NCBI RefSeq assembly: GCF_001625445.1
Contig: NZ_LWHG01000034.1
Location: 1-64,000 of the forward strand
Origin: Haladaptatus sp. R4
Lineage (GTDB): Archaea > Halobacteriota > Halobacteria > Halobacteriales > Haladaptataceae
DNA: 64,000 nt
Reading direction: 5' to 3'
Shown: positions 29,234 to 38,943 of the stretch, one piece after another
How the letters are laid out: every line of letters begins with the position of its first letter
Position numbering within the stretch: the first letter of the stretch is position 1
Translations under genes and position numbers: made by a program
The notes under the pieces: model-generated
Database searches by the model: none
The model's input: only the letters and a program-made list of their open reading frames with translations
Told to the model about the DNA's origin: nothing

Positions 29234-30471
29234 TCAGGAGTTGATGTGGACGACCTCGTAGGAGTGGCCGCGTATCGAGCGGATGATGCTCCTCGCCTGT
29301 CCGGTACCGCTCGTTTCGACCTGGAAGACGAGATACGCCTCGCCGACGTCCAGTTCGGGGGCCGACCTATCGTGTCGGACGTTTCGGATGTTCGCCCCGT
29401 GGTCCGCAATGATGCCGGACAGTTCTCGCATCTCGCCGGGCCGGTCGTGAATGCGAACGCGAAGTCGGAGGAGTTGCTCGCGGTTCGTCAAGGCGTGGAC
29501 CAGCACGGTCTGTAACATCGTCATATCGAGGTTTCCGCCGCAGAGCAACGGCATCACCGTCTCCCCTTTCACGTCGAGGTCCTCGCCCATGATGGCGGCA
29601 ACGCTCGCCGCACCGGCACCTTCGACCACCTGCTTCGCCCGTTCGAGCAGGAAGAGGACTGCCCGCGCGATTTCGCTGTCGGTCACCGTGACGATTTCGT
29701 CCACGTGTCGGTCGATGAGCGAGAGCGTCAACTCGGAGATGCCGCCGGTGGCGATACCGTCCGCGATGGTGTCGACGGAGTCGAGGGTCTGCGGTATTCC
29801 CTTGTCCAGACTGCTCGGAACGGTCGCCGCGCCGGTGGCCTGCACGCCGACGATTCGCGTTTCGGGGGACAGTTCGGAAAACGCCGTCGCGATGCCGGAG
29901 ATGAGACCGCCGCCGCCGATGGGGACGACGACGGTGTCCACGTCCGGGAGGTCCTCGTACATCTCGACGCCGAGCGTCCCCTGTCCGGCGATGATCGCCG
30001 GGTCGTCGTACGCGTGGATGAGTTCAGCGGAGCCGTCGGCGACGAGGTCCTCCGCGTGGTTCATCGCCTCGCGGAAGTCCCGGCCGACGAGTTCCACCTC
30101 GCCGCCGTAGCCCCTCGTCGCGTCGATCTTTGTCTGCGGGGCGGTCTTCGGCATCACGATGGTCGAATCGATGCCGAGTTCGGTCGCCGCCAGCGCCACG
30201 CCCTGCGCGTGATTTCCGGCGCTCGCCGCGACGACGCGGTCGACCTCCGTTCCCACCACGTCGCGTTCGATCTTGTTGTCGCCCCGCGCGTCTTGAACGA
30301 TCCGGTCCACTGGAGGTGTTCCATCTTCAGGGATACCTCGCCGCCGGTTCGGTCGTCGAGGGACGTGCTTCGCTCGACGGGCGTTCGTTTCACGACCGAC
30401 GGATCGTCGAGTCGGTCGATGGCCTGTTCGATAGCGGAAAACGGGAGTCGGTCCGACGTGTTGGTAGTCAT
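29234..30471 (-). CDS. ilvA: Threonine/serine ammonia-lyase with ACT domain
   Basis: PLP enzyme of about 412 residues. The N-terminus has the lysine motif GSFKTRGA; after an indel near 30295 come AASAGNHAQGVA, PIGGGGLISGIATA and LLCGGNLDMTML. The last 80 residues (LRLRVRIHDRPGEMRELSGI and after) form an ACT domain, as in catabolic threonine dehydratases. In a betaine-catabolic setting it could deaminate serine made from the glycine end-product, giving pyruvate; this link is inferred from position. Four codon-spaced bases from the dehydrogenase gene upstream region suggest co-transcription. Confidence 0.85.
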
Positions 30472-30504
30472 TCGTGATTCGGGGGTCGTAGTATCGTCGT
30501 TCGG

Positions 30505-33014
30505 TCAGCGCAGTATCTTCTCCCGGTCGGGGTCGAACAGCGGTTCGTCCCGCACCGTCGCGGCGAATCGCTCGCCCTCGTACTCAACCGCGACCGACTG
30601 ACCGGCGTCGGCGTACGCCGTCGGCAGGTAGGCGTAGGCGATTCCGGCGTCGATTGTGTAGCCGTAATCGGCGCGCGTCGTGTACCCCAACACCTCGTCG
30701 CCGTCGACGATGGGGTGGCCCGTGTCCACGACGACACCCGGTTCGTCAAGCGTGACGGGAACGAGTTTTCTGTCGATACCGGCGTCCGCCGCCTCGGCCA
30801 ACGCCTCCTTCCCGACGAACTCCGTCTCCATGTCCACCGCGAACGAGAGGTTCGCCTCGTAGGGGTTGTACTCCGGCGATATGTCGGTCCCCCACAACCT
30901 GAACCCCTTCTCCATGCTCATCGAGTTGAGCGTCGCGTCACCCATCGCGAGGACGCCGTGTTCCTCGCCCGCCTCCCAGACGGTGTCCCACAACTGCGCG
31001 CCGTACTCCTGCGGAGCGTACAGTTCCCATCCGAGTTCGCCGACGAACGAAACCCGGAGCATCGTCACCGGAACGCCCCCGACGGACGTCTCCTGGCAGG
31101 AGAAGAACGGGAAGGCGTCGTGCGAGATGTCGGTTTCGACCACGTCTTCGAGCGTTTTTCGCGCCTTCGGTCCCCAGACGCCGAGACCGCACCGAGCGGA
31201 GGTCCGGTCCACGACCTCGACGGTGCGTCGTCGGGAGCGTGGTCTCGAATCCAACGACCCTGCGTCGTTCCGGAACTGCCGCCGCCGGTCAGAATGAGGA
31301 ACCGGTCCTCACCGAGGCGGGAGACGGTCAGGTCGGCCAAAATGCCGCCGTCCTCGTTGAGCATCGTCGTGTAGCGAACCCGACCGGGAGAAACGTCGAT
31401 GTCGTTCGAGAGCAGTCCCTGCAGGAACTGCTCCGCGCCGGAGCCGCGTACTTCGATGGCCGTGAAGGAGGTGAGGTCGTACAATCCCACCCTGTCGCGC
31501 ACGGCCTGATGTTCTGCCCCGTGGGCCTTCGACCAGTTCTTCCCGAGCCAATCGGGTCTGTCGGGAACGTCGTACTCGGAGAGCAGCGTCTCGTTCTCCT
31601 CGTACCACTGCGGCGACTCCCAGCCGTCGCTGTCGTAGAACTCCGCGCCGAGTTCCCGCTGGCGCGGATAGTACGGACTCCGTCGCAGTCCGCGTCGCGT
31701 CTCCGGCTGATTGCGGGGATGGGTCAGTTGGTAGACCTCGCGGTACTGCTGTGCCGCCCGGTCGTGGACGAACCCGTCGGACCCGTGATGTTCCTGAAAT
31801 CGGTCGATGGACGCGCCGGTCACGTCCTCGCGCTCGCCGTCGAGTCGTGGCGTACCGTTTTCCATCCACTCGGCGACGATGTTCCCGACGCCGCCCGATT
31901 GGGTGACCCAGACGGCGAGCGCCCACCACAACCCGTCGATGTCCTCCGTTTCGCCCAAGATGGGCATTCCGTCGGTGGTGAAACAGAACATCCCGTTCAT
32001 CTGGGTTTCCCAGTCACAGTCCTCGAACGCCGGAATCAGTTCGCTCGCGGCGTCGGCCGCTGTCTGCTCGTGGTCGGGATGCGTGTTCTCGACGAAGTGT
32101 TCGGCCGTGAACTCCCGGAGCGAGGGATATTTCAGGCCGAGGTCGTCCAGTTGCTCTGGGCCGTAGATGTCCTCGGGTTCGACGAGCAGGGGTTCGTGGT
32201 TGTACGATCCGACGCCGTAGGAGTCGCCGTGCTGGCGGAAGTACAGCGAACGGTCCTGGTGGCGGAGGATGGGCTGTTCGATTTCCCGGTCGGCACCGGC
32301 CAGTTCGTCGATGGCGTCCGAGACGAGGTACTGGTGAGCGCACGGTTTGAGTGGAATATCGATATCGACCATCTCGCCGAACAGCGGCCCCCAGATGTTC
32401 GTCGCTAGGAGCACCTCTTCGGCTTCGATACGACCGTGTTCGGTGACGACGGCGTCTATCTCGCCGTCCTCGACGTCGAGGTCGGTGACCTGCGCGTTCC
32501 CGTAGAACTCGGCCCCGCGTTCGCGCGCCAGGTTCGCCATCGTCTCCGAAACGTCGACGGCGTGGGCCTTGCCGTCCGACGGGACGTAGTAACCGCCGTG
32601 GATGGCGTCCGCGTTCACCTGCGGGACGCGCTCCTCGACCGCCGACGGCGACAACAGTTCACCGTCCTCGACGCCGAACGAGCGGCCCCACTCGCGCTTT
32701 CGCTTCAGGAACTCCCATCGATCCTCCGTGTAGGCGACTTCGATGCCGCCGCACGTCCGAAATCCGTCGAGGTCCTCGTACAGGGTCCGCGTGTACTGGG
32801 CCATCTTCGACATCAGCTTGTTACCGGCCGTCTGAAACACCAAGCCCGGTGCGTGGGACGTCGATCCGCCCGTCTCGAACAACGGTCCCTGATCGACGAC
32901 GACGACGTCCTCGCGGCCCAGTTCCGTCAAGTGATACGCCGCGCTACAGCCGACACAACCGGCACCCACGACGAGTGTCCCGACTTCGTCGGGGAGTGTG
33001 CTATTTGCACTCAT
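30505..33014 (-). CDS. FAD-dependent dimethylglycine dehydrogenase-like protein with GcvT domain
   Basis: About 836 residues, typical for the DMGDH/sarcosine dehydrogenase family. N-terminal FAD motif LVVGAGCVGCSAAYHL, a DAO domain to about residue 400, then a folate-binding GcvT domain (KNWSKAHGAEHQAVRDRVGL, RVSFVGELGWELYAP). A frameshift near 31235 breaks the GcvT part. The family oxidatively removes an N-methyl group and passes it to tetrahydrofolate. Between the sarcosine oxidase and the dehydratase, it fits dimethylglycine to sarcosine. The start ATG directly abuts a TTGTCAC half-site. Confidence 0.85.
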
Positions 33015-33025
33015 TTGTCACATGA
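33015..33025. promoter_or_regulatory. TTGTCACATGA half-site at dehydrogenase start
   Basis: TTGTCACATGA is identical over 11 bp to the sequence at 34498-34508 at the Rieske gene. Here it sits immediately before the leftward start codon (reading GTGACAA-ATG). Confidence 0.5.
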
Positions 33026-33195
33026 ACGTCCGTCGGACCGGGTGAAAAGGGTCAATGTGAGATAAGACAGGTATTGAAAATAGGGACCCGATTCGAGGCT
33101 CACGAGCGGGACGCCGTCGTCCGAATCGGTCGACTCGAATCGTCGTTCGAACCGTTCGACTCGAATCTACTCTCGAAACGGGTCGATTCGATCCC

Positions 33196-34337
33196 TCACT
33201 CGAACCGATCCAACTCGAACATCCCGATGGGATGGTCGGTCTCCCCCTCGGCGGCGAGGTCGGCGAGGATTTCGCCGACGACGCTCGAAAACTTGAATCC
33301 GTGGCCGGAGAACCCGGCCGCGACCGCGACCTGTGGATGGTTCGGAAGCGTGTCGAGGATGAAGTGTTCGTCCGGCGAGTTGGTGAACATGCACGTCGCC
33401 AACCGCATGGTCTGGCCCGCGGCTTTCGGGAAGTACTTCTCGGTGAAATCGCGGAGGAGTCGTTCGTCCGCCGGTCCCGGTTCCGTGTTCCAGTCGTCGG
33501 GGTCCACCTGTTCGTCGAAGTGGTGATATTTGCCGAGTTTGAACCCGGGCACGCTGTATATCGGGAGGCCGTAGAACCGCCCTTCCGGGGCGCTGATATT
33601 CCACACCGGGAACGAGTCGGGTTCGAACAGCGACGGGGTTTCGGGTTGGAACCACGCGAGGACCTGCCGTTCGGGGACGGCGAGTCCGTCCAGCGCGTCG
33701 GCGAGTTTGTAGTTCCACGCACCGGCAGCGAGCACGAGGCTATCGGCCTCGTACGACCGGCCGACGTCTCGACTCGCACGCCGCCGTCCGGGGTTTCGGT
33801 CCAGTCGAGGACGCGTTGGCGGGCGCGAATATCCGCTCCTTCCTCCTGTGCGGCCTCGACGTGTCCAATGATCGATTCCTCCGGGACGACGAACCCGCCG
33901 TCGGATTGGTACAGCGCCTTGTAGTCGTCCGGAAGTCGATAGCCGGGAAAGCGGTCGGCCAGTTCCGCGCCGGTGAGGATTTCGTGCGGAATGTCGTGTT
34001 CCTCGCAGGAGCGTAGCGACCCCTCGAAGACGACGTTCCCCTCGGGGGCGGCGTCGATGGAACCGGTTCGGTGGATGACCGGTCGTCCCGTCCGGTCGGC
34101 CAACTCGTCCCACAGTTCGTAGGCACGCTCGATGAGCGGGATGTACGACGGATGTTCGTAGTACGCACGCCGGATTATTCGCGTGATGCCGTGCGAGGAA
34201 CCCTGTGTGTGCGGGATGTCGAACCGTTCCAATCCGAGGACGTCGAGGCCGCGCCGCGCCAGGTGGTACGTCGCGGCGCTCCCCATTCCACCGACGCCGA
34301 TGACGATGACGTCCCGTCGGTTGTTACTGTCACTCAT
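33196..34337 (-). CDS. Monomeric sarcosine oxidase-like FAD enzyme
   Basis: About 380 residues, the usual MSOX length. VIVIGVGGMGSAATYHLARR binds FAD; the covalent flavin cysteine is in TCMFTNSPDEHFILD, and the C-terminal GFSGHGFKFSSVVGE is conserved. A frameshift near 33770 joins the halves. The enzyme oxidises sarcosine to glycine and formaldehyde with oxygen; N-methyltryptophan oxidase is a close relative. It is divergent from the Rieske gene across a 167-bp promoter region. Confidence 0.85.
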
Positions 34338-34457
34338 ACTCGTCCCCGTAGTTTCGAATCGACCGTCTTCACGTTTTCCCCGCGAAAATCGGATGAACCC
34401 GCGTTCGTCCCCGCTCGAACGATCCGTCTCGAAACCGGGGGCACTTGAATGGGGGAG

Positions 34458-34504
34458 CTATCTGTGGTTCATATTTATACCCCCAGATAGTGACAAGTTG
34501 TCAC
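34458..34504 (+). promoter_or_regulatory. Promoter of the Rieske gene with two palindromic operators
   Basis: TTTATA (34474-34479) is centred about 28 nt before ATG 34505, implying a leaderless mRNA. CTATCTGTGG (34458-34467) and CCCCAGATAG (34481-34490) are inverted repeats (9 of 10 paired) flanking the TATA box. GTGACAAGTTGTCAC (34490-34504) is a perfect 7-1-7 palindrome ending at the base before the ATG. A dimer bound here would block initiation. Confidence 0.65.
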
Positions 34505-35644
34505 ATGACACGATGGAACGACGGGACCGACCGGGTCGAAGCGGTCAGTCCCGACATCACCGACGAAACGAACGCCCTCCCCGCGGAGTACTTCACCAGC
34601 CCGGACGTGTTCGAAATGGAGAAGGAAAAGGTGTTCTCGCGCTACTGGGTGTACGCGGGCCACGCCAACTGCATCCCCGAGTCCGGGGAGTTCTTCACCC
34701 GGAACGTCGGCGACAAGGAGATAATCGTCCTCCGGGACGACGAGGGCGACGTTCGGGCGTTCTACAACGTCTGTGCCCATCGAGGGTCGAAAATCGTCGA
34801 CGATACGCCGATGAGCGACCCCGGTCACGTGAATCGGATCCAGTGTCCGTACCACCTCTGGACGTACGACCTGGACGGGGACCTCGCGACGACGCCGAAG
34901 AGCTTCGAGGAGGCGAGCCTCAACCCGGACTTGGAGGACGACGACGTGTCGGAACTCGATGCCGGGAAAAACAGTTTGATGGAGGTTTCGACCGACCGAA
35001 TCGGCCCGCTGGTGTTCGTCAACTTCGACACCGACCCGATACCGCTCTCCGAACAGGCCGGGAAGATGCAAACGGAACTCGAAGCGCTCCCGCTGGACGA
35101 GTACGAACACGCCGCGCGGTTCGTCTCGGAGGTCGAATGCAACTGGAAGACGTTCGGCGGGAACTACTCCGAGTGCGACCACTGCCAGGCCAACCATCAG
35201 GATTGGATCAAGGGAATTCAACTCGACGAGTCGGAGTTGGAGGTGAACGATTACCACTGGGTGCTCCACTATACCCACGAGGAAGACGTCGAGGACGAAC
35301 TCCGAATTCACGACGAGCACGAGGCGAAGTTCTACTACATGTGGCCGAACTTCACGGTGAACATGTACGGCACCGCGGACGGCTACGGGACGTACATCAT
35401 CGACCCCATCGACGAGCAACGGTTCCAACTCGTCGCCGACTACTTCTTCAGGGATGCGGAGATGAGCAACGAGGAACTGGAGTTCGTTCGAACGAGCCGC
35501 CAACTGCAGGAGGAGGATTTCGAGTTGGTCGAGCGTCAGTACCAGGGGCTGAAGTCGGGAGCGCTCGCACAGGCCCAACTCGGACCGAACGAGCACACGC
35601 TCCACAAGTTCCACCGACTGGCCCAAGAGGCCTACAACGCCTGA
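34505..35644 (+). CDS. Rieske non-haem iron oxygenase, glycine-betaine monooxygenase (GbcA)-like
   Basis: Intact, 379 residues. Rieske cluster ligands Cys90-x-His92 (CAHRG) and Cys114-x2-His117 (CPYH) and the mononuclear iron motif SECDHCQANH (His226, His231) are complete. This is the ring-hydroxylating oxygenase alpha-subunit family, of which GbcA/stachydrine demethylase members remove an N-methyl group from quaternary amines. The neighbouring DMGDH-like and sarcosine oxidase genes make glycine betaine the likely substrate. No partner reductase (GbcB type) is in the window. ATG 34505 chosen from the promoter geometry; an in-frame ATG at 34445 lies before the TATA box. Confidence 0.87.
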   Translation: MTRWNDGTDRVEAVSPDITDETNALPAEYFTSPDVFEMEKEKVFSRYWVYAGHANCIPESGEFFTRNVGDKEIIVLRDDEGDVRAFYNVCAHRGSKIVDDTPMSDPGHVNRIQCPYHLWTYDLDGDLATTPKSFEEASLNPDLEDDDVSELDAGKNSLMEVSTDRIGPLVFVNFDTDPIPLSEQAGKMQTELEALPLDEYEHAARFVSEVECNWKTFGGNYSECDHCQANHQDWIKGIQLDESELEVNDYHWVLHYTHEEDVEDELRIHDEHEAKFYYMWPNFTVNMYGTADGYGTYIIDPIDEQRFQLVADYFFRDAEMSNEELEFVRTSRQLQEEDFELVERQYQGLKSGALAQAQLGPNEHTLHKFHRLAQEAYNA

Positions 35645-35651
35645 ACCGACG

Positions 35652-36014
35652 ATGAGCGAACAGGAACCAGCGCCGTTCGTCGCCGGTTGTCCCGACTGCG
35701 GGGAGCGAAAGGAGGCGGGAACGCCCAACGAGGTGATCGAGTTCTACAGACGCCACCGTGCGCTCACGGGGCACGACGTCGAGTGGGAGTACGCCGACTA
35801 CGGGTCGGCCGGAGAACCACCCGACGACGCGGACCTCAAATCCGTGGTCCTCGAACTCGGCGAGCGCTTCGAGGACGGCGTCCCGCTCGGTCTCGTGACG
35901 GCGGCGATGGGCGAGCGGGGTCGAACCGTCGGCGAGACGTTGGACGAACTCCGCGAACTGCGGATGACGGGTCACGTCTGGGAACCGAAGGACGACCACG
36001 TCAGCGCGTTCTAA
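35652..36014 (+). CDS. Small zinc-motif and winged-helix protein, unknown function
   Basis: Intact, 120 residues. The N-terminus has a CPDCG knuckle without a clear second pair; the C-terminal half (LKSVVLELGERFEDGVPLGL and after, ending VWEPKDDHVSAF) resembles the winged-helix fold at MCM C-termini. It follows the Rieske gene by 7 bp and is probably co-transcribed, so it may regulate or assist that enzyme. Not recognised further. Confidence 0.7.
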   Translation: MSEQEPAPFVAGCPDCGERKEAGTPNEVIEFYRRHRALTGHDVEWEYADYGSAGEPPDDADLKSVVLELGERFEDGVPLGLVTAAMGERGRTVGETLDELRELRMTGHVWEPKDDHVSAF

Positions 36015-36100
36015 ACGGGGGGCCGCGGTCGGACGACCGCGTTTTCTGCCGGGAGACGGGGAGGGCTACCGTCTCTTCGAAGACCGGATGGTGGCTATCG

Positions 36101-36202
36101 CGTGCGATTCCGACCGTGGCGTGCGATTCCGACCGTGGTACCGAACGTTTCATTCGGAACGTGGTATCGAACCTTTCATTCCGATTGTGGTACCGAATGT
36201 TT
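36101..36202. repeat. Tandem repeat array upstream of a Bat-type regulator
   Basis: Two exact 19-bp copies of CGTGCGATTCCGACCGTGG (36101-36119, 36120-36138) are followed by two 26-bp units (36139-36164, 36165-36190), each TAYCGAACSTTTCATTC plus a GTGG ending, and a partial third TACCGAATGTTT (36191-36202). All units end in GTGG and share TAYCGAA, so they appear related. The array ends about 50 bp before the regulator's start. Confidence 0.7.
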
Positions 36203-36253
36203 AACACGCATGCCGACGAGGGTCGGATGTCGAGGGAATCACCGGAAATAGCT

Positions 36254-36907
36254 ATGTCGTTCATCTCGCACGTCACGGTTCACCATCCGGACCTCGCGCT
36301 GGCACCCACGATAGCGGCGGTACCGAACGTCGCCATCAAGGTCGTTCCGACGACGGGGACGGACCCGGATACGGGACTGTTCTTCTTCCTCGTCGAAACC
36401 GAGGACGGTGATTTCGGCCCATTCGAGGACGCGCTACGGGACGATTCGACGGTGAAGAAGTCCGAGATGGTGGCGAACCACGGCGACACCCGAATCTACC
36501 GGCTCTGCTACACGCCGGGCACGAAACTGCTCACGCCGAAGACGACCAAGGTCGGCGGCCTGATGCTCGAAGCGAGGTCGGTGCGGCAGGGATGGCTCCT
36601 CCGTCTCCAACTCCCCGACCGAAAGTCGCTGTCACAGCTATGGGATTACTGTCGAGAGGAGGACATCTCGTTCGAATTGGACCGGATGTATCAACAGGAG
36701 GGCCTGACCGCCGACGGGGAATCCCTGACCGATGCACAGCGAACGGCCCTGTTGACGGCGTTCGAGGCGGGCTATTTCGAGGAACCGCGCCAGACCTCAC
36801 ACGAAGCCCTCGCCGAGCAGTTGGGAATCTCGTCGACGGCGGTCGGCGGGCGGATCAGACGCGGAACGTCGCGTCTCATCGAAACGACGCTCGTGCCGGA
36901 CGAATAG
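36254..36907 (+). CDS. Bat-type helix-turn-helix regulator
   Basis: 217 residues. N-terminal beta-rich domain (MSFISHVTVHHPDLALAPT) and C-terminal HTH_10 (LTDAQRTALLTAFEAGYFEE, then LAEQLGISSTAVGGRIRRG) as in haloarchaeal bacterio-opsin-activator-like proteins. These act as transcription regulators, often of their own promoter. ATG 36254 gives the family's usual start; in-frame ATGs at 36197 and 36227 lie in the repeat array side. Its repeat-laden upstream region suggests autoregulation. Confidence 0.8.
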   Translation: MSFISHVTVHHPDLALAPTIAAVPNVAIKVVPTTGTDPDTGLFFFLVETEDGDFGPFEDALRDDSTVKKSEMVANHGDTRIYRLCYTPGTKLLTPKTTKVGGLMLEARSVRQGWLLRLQLPDRKSLSQLWDYCREEDISFELDRMYQQEGLTADGESLTDAQRTALLTAFEAGYFEEPRQTSHEALAEQLGISSTAVGGRIRRGTSRLIETTLVPDE

Positions 36908-37003
36908 ACGGAGCGGTAGCAACGCCAAGACGGAGCGGTGGAAATGCAACGTCCGTGGAAACTGGACGAAGGATTGTGAAGACGGACGCCGAACCGTCGG
37001 CCC

Positions 37004-37813
37004 TCAGGGACGGTCGGCGTCACTGCCGTCGGAGAGAGTCCGGTCCGCCCAGCGCTCGATGTCTTCCGCGATTTCCTTCCAGCCGTCTCCGACCATGAGT
37101 AGGTGGGACCGCCCGACGAACTCGTGGAGGTCCGTGACCGCCCGACTGCGACCGTACTTTCGATTGATCGAACGGGAGAGCGACGGCGGCGACGTGTGGT
37201 CTCGCTCACCGGCGACGAGCAGGAGTGGTGGTCGGTCGTCGTTTCCGTAATCGACGGTGTTCGCCGCGTTGGGCGTGAGACTCGACGTTCCCGCTTGGAA
37301 GAAGATACGGCCGGTTTCCGGCACCGCGTATCGGTCGTAGGCGGCGCGCGCATCGTCGTCCGGCCACGTGTTGACGAACGCGTATTTGAACTGTTCGAAG
37401 GACAATTCCACGGTGCGGTTACGGTTCGCGGGGTTGGAGAGTACCGGCCACGCCGTCCGGAGCGAGGACAGCGGAAGTCGAACCCCCTTCGGCGGGGCGG
37501 TGTCGATGGCCACCCCTGCCGCGCCGAATCCCCGATCCAACAACAGTTGAACGATCAGCGCGCCGAACGAGTGGCCGACCAGGACCGGTTGTTCCGGGAG
37601 GTCTCGAATCACGTCGGCGTAGTGATCTACGATTTCCTGAAGGGTGAGACCGTCTATCGGCGACGGGTCGGCACGAATTTCCTCGACGGGGCGGTCGTGT
37701 CCCGGCCACGCCGGGACGATTACTTCGTGACCACGTTCGGAGAGGTACTCCTCGAAACCCTCCCAACTGCGGGGCGTCAGCCACGCACCGTGAATCAGGA
37801 CGAACGTGGTCAT
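37004..37813 (-). CDS. Alpha/beta hydrolase
   Basis: Intact, 269 residues. FVLIHGAWLTPRSWEGF (oxyanion HG), nucleophile GHSFG, Asp in VAGERDHT and His in FVGRSHLL form the catalytic triad. A generic esterase/hydrolase; substrate unknown. Convergent with the Bat-type regulator. Confidence 0.85.
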   Translation of the reverse strand: MTTFVLIHGAWLTPRSWEGFEEYLSERGHEVIVPAWPGHDRPVEEIRADPSPIDGLTLQEIVDHYADVIRDLPEQPVLVGHSFGALIVQLLLDRGFGAAGVAIDTAPPKGVRLPLSSLRTAWPVLSNPANRNRTVELSFEQFKYAFVNTWPDDDARAAYDRYAVPETGRIFFQAGTSSLTPNAANTVDYGNDDRPPLLLVAGERDHTSPPSLSRSINRKYGRSRAVTDLHEFVGRSHLLMVGDGWKEIAEDIERWADRTLSDGSDADRP

Positions 37814-38142
37814 GGGATTTCACTACCGACCGCCCCACAATCGCCGCCGAGGAGTCGGTTCACCGATACCTGACGGAGGATACCGGATACCGGACGTACG
37901 GTGTTTGCCATGGGGTTCATCGCCCGTTCGTACGCTCGCCAGCGCCGTAACGTCGTCTGTCGTATCGACGGATAGTTGCGGAGGTTGCGGTATTCCAGGG
38001 TACTATCGTCGAGAACAGACGAGGGAGCTACCTGACCAATAGTACGAGTCACCGAGTCAATAGTACTGTGGAACGGCGTGTGAAAAATAGCCGATGCCAC
38101 GACGGCCACATCATTCACAAGCGCGCTGGAACATGGACCGGT
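37814..38142. other. Intergenic region with repeated AATAGTAC motif
   Basis: No gene seen. CAATAGTAC occurs at 38037-38045 and 38058-38066, exactly 21 bp apart, and its inverted core GTACTAT at 38000-38006. These lie 77-143 nt upstream of the aldo/keto reductase ATG and could be an operator set. Confidence 0.4.
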
Positions 38143-38943
38143 ATGGACGAACTACCGCCGATCGGATTGGGAACGTACAAGAACACCGACCCTGAGGAGT
38201 GTGCGGACATCGTGGCGGCCGCACTGGAACTCGGTTATCATCACGTCGATACCGCACGTGCCTACGACAACGAGGAGTACGTCGGCGACGGTATCGAGCA
38301 AGCCGACGTGGACCGCGGGGACGTGTTTCTGGCGACGAAGGTGTGGGACGACATGCTCGCGCACGACGACGTGCTCGCCGGCGCGGCGGCGAGCCTCGAC
38401 GACCTCGGCGTGGACGCGATCGATCTGTTGTACGTCCACTGGCCGCGGGACACCTACGACGCGGAGGGAACGCTCCCCGCGTTCGACGAGTTGCGCGAGG
38501 AGGGGAAAATCGAGCACGTCGGCCTGAGCAACTTCACGCCGGAGCAACTGGACGAGGCGCGTTCGATCCTCGACGCGCCGATAGTCGCCCATCAGGTCGA
38601 GATGCACCCGCTGCTCCAGCAGGAGGAACTGCAGGAGTACGCGCGAGAGGACGACCACTGGCTCGTCGCCTACGCGCCGGTCGCGCGCGGTGAAGTCGCG
38701 GAGGTGGACGAGATTCTGGAGGTCGCCGAGCGACACGACGCGACCCCGTATCAGGTGTCGCTGGCGTGGCTCGCCGCGAAGGAGAACGTCGCCGCCATCC
38801 CGAAGACGTCGAGCAAGGAGCACCTCCGGGACAACCTCGCGGCGCGCGAGTTGGAACTGAGCGAGGAGGACATCGCCACCATCGACGGCATCGAGCACGA
38901 GGAGCGGTTCATCGATCCGGACGACGCGCCGTGGAATCAGTGA
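38143..38943 (+). CDS. Aldo/keto reductase
   Basis: Intact, 266 residues. IGLGTYKNTD, the catalytic Asp/Tyr in DTARAYDNEEYVG, Lys in ATKVW and His in YVHWP make the AKR tetrad; IPKTSSKEHLRDNL binds NADP. It reduces aldehydes or ketones such as methylglyoxal. Its end overlaps the convergent methyltransferase by 7 bp. I used ATG 38143, where homology starts. Confidence 0.88.
   Translation: MDELPPIGLGTYKNTDPEECADIVAAALELGYHHVDTARAYDNEEYVGDGIEQADVDRGDVFLATKVWDDMLAHDDVLAGAAASLDDLGVDAIDLLYVHWPRDTYDAEGTLPAFDELREEGKIEHVGLSNFTPEQLDEARSILDAPIVAHQVEMHPLLQQEELQEYAREDDHWLVAYAPVARGEVAEVDEILEVAERHDATPYQVSLAWLAAKENVAAIPKTSSKEHLRDNLAARELELSEEDIATIDGIEHEERFIDPDDAPWNQ

Noticed and set aside
36101-36202. CRISPR array
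   Set aside because: Units are contiguous without unique spacers and no cas genes are present.
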